A stretch of 64,000 bases of DNA from Streptomyces canus (GTDB lineage Bacteria > Actinomycetota > Actinomycetes > Streptomycetales > Streptomycetaceae): assembly GCF_030815415.1 (NCBI RefSeq), contig NZ_JAUSWW010000001.1, positions 8,246,001 through 8,310,000 of the forward strand, read 5' to 3'. Positions within the stretch are counted from its first letter, which is position 1, and every line of letters starts with the position of its first letter. Position numbers and translations under genes: made by a program. Positions 25,296-37,788 of this stretch are shown in pieces. The notes under the pieces are model-generated. The model made no database searches. It saw nothing but the letters and a program-made list of their open reading frames with translations, and had not been told where the DNA came from.

Positions 25296-25374
25296 CGAGA
25301 CGGCGAGGGACGCCTGACTTCGGCGTGCCCGCACTTGCCCGTAATCTCCCGAACTTCCCTACGGAGCCTGACAG

Positions 25375-26352
25375 ATGCAGCGTCATCTCATCTCGGCCGC
25401 CGACCTCACCCGCGACGACGCCGTCCTGATCCTCGACACCGCCGAGGAGATGGCCCGGGTCGCCGACCGGCCGATCAAGAAGCTGCCGACCCTGCGCGGC
25501 CGCACGATCGTCAACCTCTTCTTCGAGGACTCCACGCGCACGCGTATCTCCTTCGAGGCCGCGGAGAAGCGCCTCTCCGCGGACGTCATCAACTTCACGG
25601 CCAAGGGGTCGAGCGTGTCCAAGGGCGAGTCCCTCAAGGACACCGCCCAGACCCTGGAGGCCATGGGCGTCGACGCCGTCGTCATCCGGCACGGCGCCTC
25701 CGGAGCCCCCTACCGGCTCGCCACCTCCGGCTGGATCGACGCCGTCGTGATCAATGCCGGTGACGGCACCCACCAGCACCCCACCCAGGCCCTGTTGGAC
25801 GCCTTCACCATGCGCCGCCGCCTCATCGGCAGGGACGCCGGCCTCGGGCAGGACCTGTCCGGCAAGCGCATCACGCTCGTCGGCGACGTCCTGCACAGCC
25901 GGGTCGCCCGCTCCAACGTCGACCTGCTGCACACCCTCGGCGCCGAGGTCACCCTCGTCGCCCCGCCCACCCTGGTGCCGGTCGGCGTCGAGTCCTGGCC
26001 GTGCGAGGTGTCGTACGACCTGGACAGCACGCTCTCCAAGTCCGACGCGGTGATGATGCTGCGCGTCCAGCGCGAGCGCATGAACGCCGCGTTCTTCCCG
26101 ACCGAGCGCGAGTACTCGCGGCGCTACGGCCTCGACGGCGAGCGCATGGCGAAGATGCCCGAGCACGCCATCGTGATGCACCCCGGACCGATGGTCCGCG
26201 GCATGGAGATCACCGCCGAGGTCGCCGACTCCGACCGCTGCACCGTCGTCGAGCAGGTCGCAAACGGAGTCTCCATCCGGATGGCCGTTCTGTACCTGCT
26301 GCTGGGTGGCAACGAGCCCGCCGTCAGCCACACCCGTATCGAGGAGAAGTAA
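25375..26352 (+). CDS. pyrB: Aspartate carbamoyltransferase catalytic subunit
   Basis: Second step of UMP synthesis: carbamoyl phosphate plus aspartate gives carbamoyl aspartate. 325 residues. Carbamoyl-phosphate motif FFEDSTRTRISFE, VIRHGASGAPY, GDGTHQHPTQALLDAFT, and the aspartate-binding MMLRVQRERM and HPGPMVRG. No pyrI is adjacent, as in other actinobacteria. It is 79 bases after pyrR and 5 bases before pyrC. Confidence 0.97.
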   Translation: MQRHLISAADLTRDDAVLILDTAEEMARVADRPIKKLPTLRGRTIVNLFFEDSTRTRISFEAAEKRLSADVINFTAKGSSVSKGESLKDTAQTLEAMGVDAVVIRHGASGAPYRLATSGWIDAVVINAGDGTHQHPTQALLDAFTMRRRLIGRDAGLGQDLSGKRITLVGDVLHSRVARSNVDLLHTLGAEVTLVAPPTLVPVGVESWPCEVSYDLDSTLSKSDAVMMLRVQRERMNAAFFPTEREYSRRYGLDGERMAKMPEHAIVMHPGPMVRGMEITAEVADSDRCTVVEQVANGVSIRMAVLYLLLGGNEPAVSHTRIEEK

Positions 26353-26357
26353 GAGAC

Positions 26358-27644
26358 ATGAGCAAGATCCTGATCCGTGGTGCGAAGGTGCTCGGCGGCG
26401 AGCCGCAGGACGTCCTGATCGACGCCGGCGTCATCGCCGAGGTGGGCACCGGTCTGCCGGACGAGGGCGCCGAGGTCGTCGAGGCGGGCGGCAAGGTCCT
26501 CCTCCCTGGCCTCGTCGACCTGCACACCCATCTGCGCGAGCCCGGTCGCGAGGACTCCGAGACCGTCCTGACCGGCACGCGCGCGGCGGCCTCCGGTGGC
26601 TACACGGCCGTCTTCGCCATGGCCAACACCTTCCCGGTCGCCGACACCGCCGGTGTGGTCGAGCAGGTCTACCGGCTCGGCCAGGAGCACGGGCACTGCG
26701 ATGTGCAGCCCATCGGTGCCGTCACCGTCGGCCTGGAGGGCCGCAAGCTCGCCGAGCTGGGGGCCATGCACGAGTCGGCGGCCGGTGTGACCGTGTTCTC
26801 CGACGACGGCAAGTGCGTGGACGACGCGGTGATCATGCGCCGGGCGCTGGAGTACGTGAAGGCCTTCGGCGGGGTCGTCGCCCAGCACGCGCAGGAGCCG
26901 CGGCTGACCGAGGGCGCCCAGATGAACGAGGGCGTCGTCTCGGCCGAGCTGGGTCTCGGCGGCTGGCCCGCGGTGGCCGAAGAATCGATCATCGCCCGGG
27001 ATGTCCTGCTCGCCGAGCACGTCGGTTCCCGCGTCCACATCTGCCACCTGTCGACCGCCGGCTCCGTCGAGATCGTCCGCTGGGCCAAGTCCCGCGGCAT
27101 CGACGTCACCGCCGAGGTCACCCCGCACCACCTGCTCCTCACCGACGAACTGGTGCGCACGTACAACCCGGTCTACAAGGTCAACCCGCCGCTGCGCACC
27201 GAGCGCGACGTGTTCGCCCTGCGCGAGGCGCTGGCCGACGGCACGATCGACATCGTCGCCACCGACCACGCCCCGCACCCGCACGAGGACAAGGACTGCG
27301 AGTGGGCCGCGGCCGCCATGGGGATGGTCGGCCTGGAGACCGCGTTGTCAGTGGTGCAGGAGACCATGGTGGACACCGGACTCCTCACCTGGGCCGGGGT
27401 CGCCGACCGCATGTCCTTCAAGCCCGCGCAGATCGGGCGGGCCACCGGTCACGGCCGCCCCGTCTCGGCAGGTGAGCCCGCCAACCTCACGCTCGTCGAC
27501 ACGGAATACCGTGGGGACGTGGACCCCGCGGGCTTCGCCTCGCGCAGCCGGAACACCCCGTACGAGGGGCGTGAGCTGCCGGGCCGTGTGACGCACACCT
27601 GGCTGCGGGGCAAGGCCACGCTCGTCGACGGGAAGCTCACGTGA
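26358..27644 (+). CDS. pyrC: Dihydroorotase (class I)
   Basis: Zinc amidohydrolase that cyclises carbamoyl aspartate to dihydroorotate. 428 residues from ATG 26358. Metal ligands: DLHTHLREPG near the N-terminus, D in FSDDGKCV, H in AQHAQEP, H in HICHLSTAGS and D in ATDHAPHP. Its length is standard for class I. It overlaps the next gene by 4 bases. Confidence 0.97.
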   Translation: MSKILIRGAKVLGGEPQDVLIDAGVIAEVGTGLPDEGAEVVEAGGKVLLPGLVDLHTHLREPGREDSETVLTGTRAAASGGYTAVFAMANTFPVADTAGVVEQVYRLGQEHGHCDVQPIGAVTVGLEGRKLAELGAMHESAAGVTVFSDDGKCVDDAVIMRRALEYVKAFGGVVAQHAQEPRLTEGAQMNEGVVSAELGLGGWPAVAEESIIARDVLLAEHVGSRVHICHLSTAGSVEIVRWAKSRGIDVTAEVTPHHLLLTDELVRTYNPVYKVNPPLRTERDVFALREALADGTIDIVATDHAPHPHEDKDCEWAAAAMGMVGLETALSVVQETMVDTGLLTWAGVADRMSFKPAQIGRATGHGRPVSAGEPANLTLVDTEYRGDVDPAGFASRSRNTPYEGRELPGRVTHTWLRGKATLVDGKLT

Positions 27645-28261
27645 CACCTGTAATCCTGCTGGCCGCCGAGCAGAAATCGGCTGAGGTCACCGACTGGGCC
27701 GCCCGAGTCGGGTGGCTCGTCGGACTCGCGCTGTTCGTCGCGCTCATCTACTGGCTGATGCGCGAGGGCTGGAAGTGGCGCGGCACGCTCCAGGGCGACC
27801 TGCCCGAGCTGCCCGCCCGCCCGTCTCCCACCACCACCCTCAACGGAGGCGGCAAGCCGCCCCTGCTTGGAATGCCGTCCGAGCCCGGTGCGGCGAGACT
27901 GACGATGAGCGGCCGCTACCACGGCTCCACCACCGCCGGGCAGTGGCTCGACCGCATCGTGGCGCACGGCCTCGGTACCCGCAGCCGGGTCGAGCTCACG
28001 CTGACGGACGCGGGACTGGACGTCGTACGCCCCGGCGCGGCCGACTTCTTCGTCCCCGCCGCCGCACTGCGCGAGGCCCGGCTCGACAAGGGCATCGCCG
28101 GCAAGGTCCTCACCGAGGGCGGGCTGCTGGTCGTGACCTGGGAGCACGGCGACCGGCTGCTCGACTCCGGGTTCCGCTCCGACCGCGCGGCCGAGCACAA
28201 CGAGTGGGTCGACGCCATTAACTCCATGATCAACAAGACGGAAACGGAAGGCGCACGATGA
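27641..28261 (+). CDS. PH-like domain membrane protein within the pyr operon
   Basis: 206 residues from GTG 27641 in a GTGA overlap with pyrC. One membrane helix at about 23-42 (VGWLVGLALFVALIYWLM), a linker, then a soluble domain at about 85-200 of beta-strands ending in a helix (AAEHNEWVDAINSMI) that resembles a bacterial PH-like fold. The motif MSGRYHGSTTAGQWLDRIVAHGLG is distinctive. It also overlaps carA by 4 bases, so it is an integral part of the operon. Its role in pyrimidine synthesis is unknown. The position between pyrC and carA is, from memory, conserved in Streptomyces. Confidence 0.88.
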   Translation: MTPVILLAAEQKSAEVTDWAARVGWLVGLALFVALIYWLMREGWKWRGTLQGDLPELPARPSPTTTLNGGGKPPLLGMPSEPGAARLTMSGRYHGSTTAGQWLDRIVAHGLGTRSRVELTLTDAGLDVVRPGAADFFVPAAALREARLDKGIAGKVLTEGGLLVVTWEHGDRLLDSGFRSDRAAEHNEWVDAINSMINKTETEGAR

Positions 28262-29407
28262 CGACCTCCACTAAGGGGAACGCCTCGCAGAGGAAAGGGG
28301 CGCTTCCCGCGGTACTCGTCCTGGAGGACGGCCGGATCTTCCGCGGCCGTGCCTACGGGGCCGTGGGGGAGACCTTCGGCGAGGCGGTGTTCTCCACCGG
28401 CATGACCGGCTACCAGGAGACCCTCACCGACCCGTCCTATCACCGCCAGGTCGTCGTGATGACCGCCCCGCACGTCGGCAACACCGGCGTCAACGACGAG
28501 GACGCCGAGTCGCAGCGGATCTGGGTCGCCGGCTACGTCGTGCGCGACCCCGCGCGCGTGCCCTCCAACTGGCGCTCGCGCCGCTCCCTGGACGAGGAGC
28601 TCACCCGGCAGGGGGTCGTCGGGATCTCCGGCATCGACACGCGCGCGTTGACCCGCCACCTGCGTGAGCGCGGCGCCATGCGCGTCGGCATCTTCTCCGG
28701 CGACACGCTGCCCGACGACGCCACCATGCTCGCCGAGGTCCGCCGGGCCCCCGAGATGAAGGGCGCGAACCTCTCCGCCGAGGTCGCCACCAAGGAGACG
28801 TACGTCGTCCCCGCGATCGGCGAGAAGAAGTTCACCGTCGCCGCCGTCGACCTCGGCATCAAGGGCATGACCCCGCACCGCATGGCCGAGCGCGGCATCG
28901 AGGTGCATGTGCTGCCCGCCACGGCGACCGTCGAGGACGTGTACGCCGTGAACCCGGACGGCGTGTTCTTCTCCAACGGCCCCGGCGACCCGGCCACCGC
29001 CGACCACCCGGTCTCCGTCATGCAGGCGGTCCTGGAGCGCAGGACGCCGCTCTTCGGCATCTGCTTCGGCAACCAGATCCTGGGCCGCGCCCTCGGCTTC
29101 GGCACGTACAAGCTGAAGTACGGCCACCGCGGCATCAACCAGCCCGTGCAGGACCGTACGACCGGCAAGGTCGAGGTCACCGCGCACAACCACGGCTTCG
29201 CCGTCGACGCCCCGCTCGACAAGGTGTCCGACACCCCCTACGGCCGCGCTGAGGTCTCCCACGTCTGCCTCAACGACAACGTGGTGGAGGGCCTCCAGCT
29301 GCTCGACCAGCCGGCCTTCAGCGTCCAGTACCACCCCGAAGCGGCAGCGGGCCCGCACGACGCCGCCTACCTGTTCGACCGCTTCGTATCTCTGTTGGAG
29401 GGCCAGC

Positions 29408-29415
<8 letters not shown>
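28258..29415 (+). CDS. carA: Carbamoyl-phosphate synthase small subunit (glutaminase)
   Basis: Hydrolyses glutamine and channels ammonia to CarB. 385 residues. N-terminal CPSase small-chain domain (GRAYGAVGETFGEAVFSTGMTGYQE), C-terminal class I glutamine amidotransferase with nucleophile Cys in FGICFGNQ and the His-Glu pair in QYHPEA. ATG 28258 overlaps the upstream gene and its last 8 bases overlap carB. Confidence 0.97.
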
Positions 29416-32716
<3,301 letters not shown>

Positions 32717-32723
32717 CAGCCCT

Positions 32724-32753
32724 GAGGGGGACACCGGAAACGGTGTCCCCCTC
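32724..32753 (+). terminator. Hairpin with GAAA tetraloop between carB and pyrD
   Basis: GAGGGGGACACCG (32724-32736), loop GAAA, and perfect complement (32741-32753), starting 8 bases after the carB stop. Only TTC follows. It may be a partial terminator or a stability element, since pyrD begins 25 bases later. Confidence 0.7.
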
Positions 32754-32777
32754 TTCATGAGGCTTCATGAGGACACC

Positions 32778-33884
32778 ATGTACAAGATCTTCTTCAAGCT
32801 CGTCTTCACCCGCATGGACCCCGAGAAGGCCCACTACCTCGCCTTCCGCTGGATCCGCCTCGCCGTCCGCATCCCCGTGCTCCGCACCTTCGTCGCCGCC
32901 GCGCTCGCCCCCCGCCACGAGGAGCTGCGCACCGAGGCGTTCGGGCTGCGCATGCACGGTCCCTTCGGGCTCGCCGCCGGCTTCGACAAGAACGCGGTCG
33001 CCGTCGACGGCATGTCGATGCTCGGCTTCGACCATGTCGAGATCGGCACGGTCACCGGGGAGGCACAGCCCGGCAACCCCAAGCAGCGGCTGTTCCGGCT
33101 CGTGAAGGACCGCGCGCTGATCAACCGCATGGGCTTCAACAACGAGGGCTCGCTGGCCGTGGCGGCCCGCCTGGCGTCCCGTACGCCCGTCTTCAGCACC
33201 GTCGTGGGCGTCAACATCGGCAAGACCAAGGTCGTACCGGAGGCCGAGGCCACCGCAGACTACGTGAAGTCGACCGAGCGGCTCGCGCCGTACGCCGACT
33301 ACCTGGTCGTCAACGTGTCGTCGCCGAACACGCCCGGGCTGCGCAATCTGCAGGCCACCGAGGCGCTGCGGCCGCTCCTGAGCGCCGTGCGCGAGGCCGC
33401 CGACCGTACGGTCACCGGTCGCCGCGTCCCGCTCCTGGTGAAGATCGCGCCCGACCTCGCCGACGATGACGTCGACGCCGTCGCCGACCTGGCCGTGGAG
33501 CTCGGCCTGGACGGGATCATCGCCACGAACACCACCATCGCGCGCGACGGGCTCGGCCTGACATCCGAACCCTCACTGGTGAAGGAGACCGGCGGCCTGT
33601 CCGGCGCTCCGCTGAAGGCACGCTCCCTGGAGGTCCTCAGGCGCCTCTACGCGCGCGTGGGCGACCGCATCACCCTCGTGGGCGTCGGCGGCATCGAGGA
33701 CGCCGAGGACGCCTGGCAGCGCATTCTCGCCGGTGCGACGCTCGTCCAGGGCTACAGCGCGTTCGTCTACGAGGGTCCCTTCTGGGGCAGGGCCATCCAC
33801 AAGGGGCTCGCCGCCCGCCTCCGTACGAGCCCGTACGCCACCCTCGCCGACGCGGTCGGCGCCGACGTAAGGAAGCCGGCATGA
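32778..33884 (+). CDS. pyrD: Dihydroorotate dehydrogenase (quinone), class 2
   Basis: FMN enzyme at the membrane that oxidises dihydroorotate with quinone. 368 residues from ATG 32778, which has GAGG 6 bases upstream. An in-frame ATG at 32757 lies within a tandem repeat and is less likely. Class 2 features are the N-terminal helical extension (YKIFFKLVFTRMDPEKAHYLAF), GFDKNAVAVDGM, MGFNNEGS, catalytic Ser in NVSSPNTPGLRNLQ, and VGVGGIEDAEDAW. The stop overlaps pyrF. Confidence 0.96.
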   Translation: MYKIFFKLVFTRMDPEKAHYLAFRWIRLAVRIPVLRTFVAAALAPRHEELRTEAFGLRMHGPFGLAAGFDKNAVAVDGMSMLGFDHVEIGTVTGEAQPGNPKQRLFRLVKDRALINRMGFNNEGSLAVAARLASRTPVFSTVVGVNIGKTKVVPEAEATADYVKSTERLAPYADYLVVNVSSPNTPGLRNLQATEALRPLLSAVREAADRTVTGRRVPLLVKIAPDLADDDVDAVADLAVELGLDGIIATNTTIARDGLGLTSEPSLVKETGGLSGAPLKARSLEVLRRLYARVGDRITLVGVGGIEDAEDAWQRILAGATLVQGYSAFVYEGPFWGRAIHKGLAARLRTSPYATLADAVGADVRKPA

Positions 33885-34720
33885 GCGCTCTCGCACCCTT
33901 CGGCGCACGTCTTCGCCAGGTCATGGACGAGCGCGGCCCGCTGTGCGTCGGCATCGACCCGCACGCGTCCCTGCTCGCCGAGTGGGGCCTGAACGACGAC
34001 GTGGCCGGACTGGAGCGGTTCAGCCGCACGGTCGTCGAGGCTGTCGCCGACCGGGTCGCCGTCCTCAAGCCGCAGAGTGCTTTCTTCGAGCGCTTCGGGT
34101 CGCGCGGTGTCGCCGTCCTGGAGAAGTCGGTCGAGCAGGCGCGGGCCGCCGGTGCGCTGGTCGTCATGGACGCCAAGCGCGGCGACATCGGCTCGACCAT
34201 GGCCGCCTACGCGGAGGCGTTCCTGCACAAGGACTCCCCGCTGTTCTCCGACGCGCTCACCGTCTCGCCGTACCTCGGCTACGGCTCGCTCTCGCCGGCG
34301 GTCGCGCTGGCGCGGGAGAGCGGCGCCGGCCTGTTCGTGCTGGCGCTGACGTCCAACCCCGAGGGCGGCGAGGTCCAGCACGCGATCCGTGCGGACGGCC
34401 GTGACGTCGGCGCGACGATGCTGGCGCATCTGGCGGCCGAGAACACGGGGGAGGAGCCCCTGGGGTCCTTCGGCGCCGTCGTGGGCGCCACGCTCGGCGA
34501 TCTGTCGTCCTACGACCTGGACATCAACGGTCCGCTCCTCGCGCCCGGCATCGGCGCCCAGGGGGCCACTCCGGCCGACCTTCCCACGGTGTTCGGCTCC
34601 GTGGTGCGCAATGTCGTCCCCAACGTCAGCCGGGGGGTCCTGCGGCACGGTCCCGACGTCGGGGCGCTGCGGGCGGCCGCGGAGCGGTTCGCGGAGGAGA
34701 CCAGGGCCGCCGTGGCGTGA
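33881..34720 (+). CDS. pyrF: Orotidine 5'-phosphate decarboxylase (type 2)
   Basis: Final step to UMP. 279 residues of the actinobacterial/mycobacterial type 2 family. The catalytic Asp-Lys array is VVMDAKRGDIGSTM, with LCVGIDPHASLL at the N-terminus and LTVSPYLGYGSL. ATG 33881 overlaps the pyrD stop. pyrE is not in the cluster. Confidence 0.96.
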   Translation: MSALAPFGARLRQVMDERGPLCVGIDPHASLLAEWGLNDDVAGLERFSRTVVEAVADRVAVLKPQSAFFERFGSRGVAVLEKSVEQARAAGALVVMDAKRGDIGSTMAAYAEAFLHKDSPLFSDALTVSPYLGYGSLSPAVALARESGAGLFVLALTSNPEGGEVQHAIRADGRDVGATMLAHLAAENTGEEPLGSFGAVVGATLGDLSSYDLDINGPLLAPGIGAQGATPADLPTVFGSVVRNVVPNVSRGVLRHGPDVGALRAAAERFAEETRAAVA

Positions 34721-34733
34721 GACCGGCGGTGCC

Positions 34734-34755
34734 ATGGCGGTCGTATGACCGCCGT
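34734..34755 (+). terminator. Short hairpin after pyrF
   Basis: GGCGGTC (34736-34742) and GACCGCC (34747-34753) with loop GTAT, extendable by one wobble and one A-T pair, 14 bases after the pyrF stop. It is weaker than other terminators in this window. Confidence 0.55.
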
Positions 34756-34898
34756 CCGAGGCGTTCGAGACGTTCGGATGAGACCTCCGATGAGTGCTTC
34801 CAGGACGACTTGAGGCTGAATACATTCTCAAATCCGGGGCAGTATGCCTGAAATGTCCGGCCTGACGGAGGCTGACCAGGACTTTTCCGCTGTTCTCG

Positions 34899-34927
34899 CT
34901 GACTCTGGCGGAGTTGGCCGCTAGTCT
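34899..34927 (+). promoter_or_regulatory. Candidate promoter of the sIHF gene
   Basis: CTGACT (34899-34904) and TAGTCT (34922-34927) with 17-bp spacing, in the 317-base gap before the sIHF start. Transcription from here would give a leader of about 100 bases. The rest of the gap shows only the hairpin after pyrF and a locally less GC-rich stretch near 34810-34850. Confidence 0.4.
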
Positions 34928-35037
34928 CCGACGCAGAGTGAACGGGCAAGCGTGTTGCTCGTGGCTCCCCAGGTGTGGGGCGACTAGGTTCCTCACCGGT
35001 CCGTATCCGACAGTTCAACATCCGAGGTGACGTAGGC

Positions 35038-35361
35038 GTGGCTCTTCCGCCCCTTACCCCTGAACAGCGCGCAGCCGCGCTCGAAAAGGCCGCCGCGGCT
35101 CGCCGGGAGCGGGCCGAGGTCAAGAATCGACTCAAGCACTCCGGCGCCTCTCTTCACGAGGTCATCAAGCAGGGCCAGGAGAACGACGTCATCGGCAAGA
35201 TGAAGGTCTCCGCCCTGCTCGAGTCGCTACCGGGCGTGGGCAAGGTCCGCGCCAAGCAGATCATGGAGCGTCTGGGCATCTCCGAGAGCCGCCGTGTGCG
35301 TGGTCTCGGTTCGAACCAGATCGCTTCTCTGGAGCGTGAGTTCGGCAGTACCGGTTCCTGA
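35038..35361 (+). CDS. Integration host factor, actinobacterial type (sIHF/mIHF)
   Basis: Nucleoid-associated DNA-bending protein unrelated in sequence to E. coli IHF. 107 residues from GTG 35038 with GAGGTGA upstream. A long N-terminal helix (TPEQRAAALEKAAAARRERAEVKNRLK) leads into a helix-two-turn-helix DNA-binding core (KVSALLESLPGVGKVRAKQIMERLGI). The S. coelicolor homologue affects condensation, sporulation and antibiotic production. It sits just before gmk and rpoZ. Confidence 0.96.
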   Translation: MALPPLTPEQRAAALEKAAAARRERAEVKNRLKHSGASLHEVIKQGQENDVIGKMKVSALLESLPGVGKVRAKQIMERLGISESRRVRGLGSNQIASLEREFGSTGS

Positions 35362-35411
35362 GTCCGGACCGGGAGTCCCGGGCACCCCGGGATTGCTGGA
35401 ATAATCGCTGC

Positions 35412-35969
35412 ATGAGTGAACGTCCGCGGCTGACCGTGCTCTCCGGCCCCTCAGGGGTCGGCAAGAGCACGGTCGTCGCCCATATGCGCAAGGAACACCC
35501 CGAGGTCTGGCTCTCGGTGTCGGCGACGACCCGCAAGCCCCGCCCCGGCGAGAAGCACGGTGTCCACTACTTCTTCGTCACCGACGAGGAGATGGACAAG
35601 CTGATCGCCAACGGTGAGCTGCTGGAGTGGGCCGAGTTCGCCGGCAATCGCTACGGCACCCCGCGCAACGCGGTGCTGGAGCGGCTGGAGGCGGGCGAGC
35701 CGGTTCTTCTGGAGATCGATCTCCAGGGCGCCCGGCAGGTCCGCGAGTCCATGTCGGAGGCCCAGCTGGTGTTCCTGGCCCCTCCCTCCTGGGAGGAGCT
35801 CGTGCGCAGGCTCACCGGGCGTGGCACCGAGCCGCCCGCTGTGATCGAACGCCGTCTTGAGGCGGCGAAGGTCGAACTGGCGGCCGAGCCCGAGTTCGAT
35901 GTGACCTTGGTCAACACCTCCGTCGAGGACGTGGCGCGTGAGCTGCTAGGCTTGATGGATGTTGTGTGA
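35412..35969 (+). CDS. gmk: Guanylate kinase
   Basis: Phosphorylates GMP to GDP. 185 residues. P-loop SGPSGVGKSTV (11-21), GMP-binding SVSATTRKPRPGEKHGVHYFF, AEFAGNRYGTP and EIDLQGARQVR. The ATG is 50 bases after the sIHF stop. Confidence 0.97.
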   Translation: MSERPRLTVLSGPSGVGKSTVVAHMRKEHPEVWLSVSATTRKPRPGEKHGVHYFFVTDEEMDKLIANGELLEWAEFAGNRYGTPRNAVLERLEAGEPVLLEIDLQGARQVRESMSEAQLVFLAPPSWEELVRRLTGRGTEPPAVIERRLEAAKVELAAEPEFDVTLVNTSVEDVARELLGLMDVV

Positions 35970-36034
35970 TCGTGCCTGATCGTTGAGGCTTGATCATTTA
36001 CACTGATTCTTTCCCACCCATCGGAAGGCAGAGC

Positions 36035-36307
36035 GTGTCCTCTTCCATCACCGCGCCCGAGGGCATCATCAACCCTCCGATCGACGAGCTCCTCGAGGCC
36101 ACCGACTCGAAGTACAGCCTCGTGATCTACGCGGCCAAGCGTGCGCGGCAGATCAACGCGTACTACTCGCAGCTCGGCGAGGGCCTCCTCGAGTACGTCG
36201 GTCCGCTCGTCGACACCCACGTGCACGAGAAGCCGCTCTCGATCGCGCTCCGCGAGATCAACGCGGGTCTGCTGACGTCCGAGGCCGTCGAGGGCCCCGC
36301 GCAGTAA
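36035..36307 (+). CDS. rpoZ: RNA polymerase omega subunit
   Basis: Helps assemble and stabilise RNA polymerase. 90 residues from GTG 36035, preceded by GGAAGGCA. The omega motif is SKYSLVIYAAKRARQINAYY, followed by HEKPLSIALREINAG. It is 65 bases after gmk. A strong hairpin follows. Confidence 0.96.
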   Translation: MSSSITAPEGIINPPIDELLEATDSKYSLVIYAAKRARQINAYYSQLGEGLLEYVGPLVDTHVHEKPLSIALREINAGLLTSEAVEGPAQ

Positions 36308-36335
36308 CCAGTATTTTCGGCTTTGAGCTGGCTTT

Positions 36336-36370
36336 CCACAGGCCCGGCAGCGCGACTGTCGGGCCTGTGG
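36336..36370 (+). terminator. Hairpin terminator after rpoZ
   Basis: CCACAGGCCCG (36336-36346) pairs with CGGGCCTGTGG (36360-36370), extended inward by GCAG/CTGT to 15 pairs with one wobble and a 5-base loop. Confidence 0.82.
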
Positions 36371-36445
36371 TCTGCTCGGGGGCGCGGGGGTCTTCCTCCG
36401 CTGTGATGCAGCATGGAGTCGTCGGTTCGAGGGATGGGAGACCTG

Positions 36446-37648
36446 GTGGACAAGCCGAGGGTCGTGCTGGGGGTCAGCGGTGGCATCGCCGCGTACAAGG
36501 CCTGTGAGCTGTTGCGCAGACTGACGGAGTCGGGCCACGACGTACGCGTGGTGCCCACCGCCTCCGCCCTGCACTTCGTCGGTGCCGCCACCTGGTCCGC
36601 CCTCTCTGGCCACCCCGTCTCGACCGAGGTGTGGGACGACGTCCACGAGGTGCCGCACGTCCGCATCGGGCAGCACGCCGACCTCGTGATCGTCGCCCCG
36701 GCCACGGCCGACATGCTCGCGAAGGCGGCCCACGGCCTCGCGGACGACCTGCTCACCAACACACTCCTGACCGCCCGCTGTCCGGTCGTCTTCGCCCCCG
36801 CAATGCACACCGAGATGTGGGAGCACCCGGCCACCCAGGAGAACGTGGCGACCCTGCGCCGCCGGGGCGCGGTCGTCGTCGAGCCGGCCGTCGGGCGCCT
36901 CACCGGCGTCGACACCGGCAAGGGCCGGCTGCCCGACCCGGGTGAGATCTTCGAGGTCTGCCGCCGCGTCCTCGCCCGGGGCGTCACCGAGCCGGACCTG
37001 AAGGGACGGCACGTCGTCGTCAGCGCCGGCGGCACCCGTGAGCCCCTCGACCCGGTCCGCTTCCTCGGCAACCGCTCCTCCGGCAAGCAGGGTTACGCCC
37101 TCGCCCGCACCGCCGCCGCCCGCGGCGCGCGCGTCACGCTCATCGCCGCGAACACCGGGCTGCCGGACCCGGCGGGGGTGGACATCGTCCCGGTCGGCAC
37201 GGCCGTACAACTGCGTGAAGCCGTCCTGAAGGCGGCCGAGGACGCCGACGCGGTCGTCATGGCCGCCGCGGTCGCGGACTTCCGGCCGGAGACATACGCG
37301 GCCGGGAAGATCAAGAAGAAGGACGGCCAGGATCCGGAACCCATCGTTCTGGTGCGGAATCCGGACATCCTGGCGGAGGTCTCGGCCGACCGGGCCCGCC
37401 CCGGACAGGTGGTCGTCGGGTTCGCCGCCGAGACGGACGACGTGCTGGCCAACGGCCGTACGAAGCTCGCCCGCAAGGGGTGCGACCTTCTCGTCGTCAA
37501 CGAGGTGGGGGAGCGCAAGACTTTCGGGGCGGAAGAGAACGAGGCGGTGGTGCTGGGCGCCGACGGCACCGAGACGCCGGTCCCGCACGGACCGAAGGAA
37601 GCATTGGCCGAAATCGTATGGGATCTGGTGGCCCGGCGCATGAAGTGA
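36446..37648 (+). CDS. coaBC: Bifunctional phosphopantothenoylcysteine decarboxylase / phosphopantothenate-cysteine ligase
   Basis: Two consecutive steps of coenzyme A synthesis. About 400 residues from GTG 36446, which has GGGAGA upstream; an ATG at 36413 is in frame but lacks a ribosome site. The N-terminal CoaC flavoprotein domain has GVSGGIAAYKACELLRRL, catalytic His in IGQHADLVIVAPATADM and clamp PAMHTEMW. The C-terminal CoaB domain has SAGGTREPLDPVRFLGNRSSGKQG and the KIKKK loop. Confidence 0.95.
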   Translation: MDKPRVVLGVSGGIAAYKACELLRRLTESGHDVRVVPTASALHFVGAATWSALSGHPVSTEVWDDVHEVPHVRIGQHADLVIVAPATADMLAKAAHGLADDLLTNTLLTARCPVVFAPAMHTEMWEHPATQENVATLRRRGAVVVEPAVGRLTGVDTGKGRLPDPGEIFEVCRRVLARGVTEPDLKGRHVVVSAGGTREPLDPVRFLGNRSSGKQGYALARTAAARGARVTLIAANTGLPDPAGVDIVPVGTAVQLREAVLKAAEDADAVVMAAAVADFRPETYAAGKIKKKDGQDPEPIVLVRNPDILAEVSADRARPGQVVVGFAAETDDVLANGRTKLARKGCDLLVVNEVGERKTFGAEENEAVVLGADGTETPVPHGPKEALAEIVWDLVARRMK

Positions 37649-37747
37649 ATGTTTCATTCGCTCCACTGCGCTCTGTCACCTCGGTAATAGAGGCGTGGCG
37701 GGCCTGGCCAAGCCCGCTCGGGATTGGGCAGAATGCCCGTGCCGCAG

Positions 37748-37788
37748 GTCACAGGGCTCCCGACCAGCGAGACGGGTGAGCCTGTGAC
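37748..37788 (+). promoter_or_regulatory. Structured element upstream of metK
   Basis: GTCACAGGGCTC (37748-37759) pairs with GAGCCTGTGAC (37778-37788) with one bulged G. CCCG (37759-37762) and CGGG (37773-37776) offer extra internal pairing. It lies about 100 bases before metK. It could be the coaBC terminator or a metK leader structure. No SAM-riboswitch consensus was seen. Confidence 0.45.
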
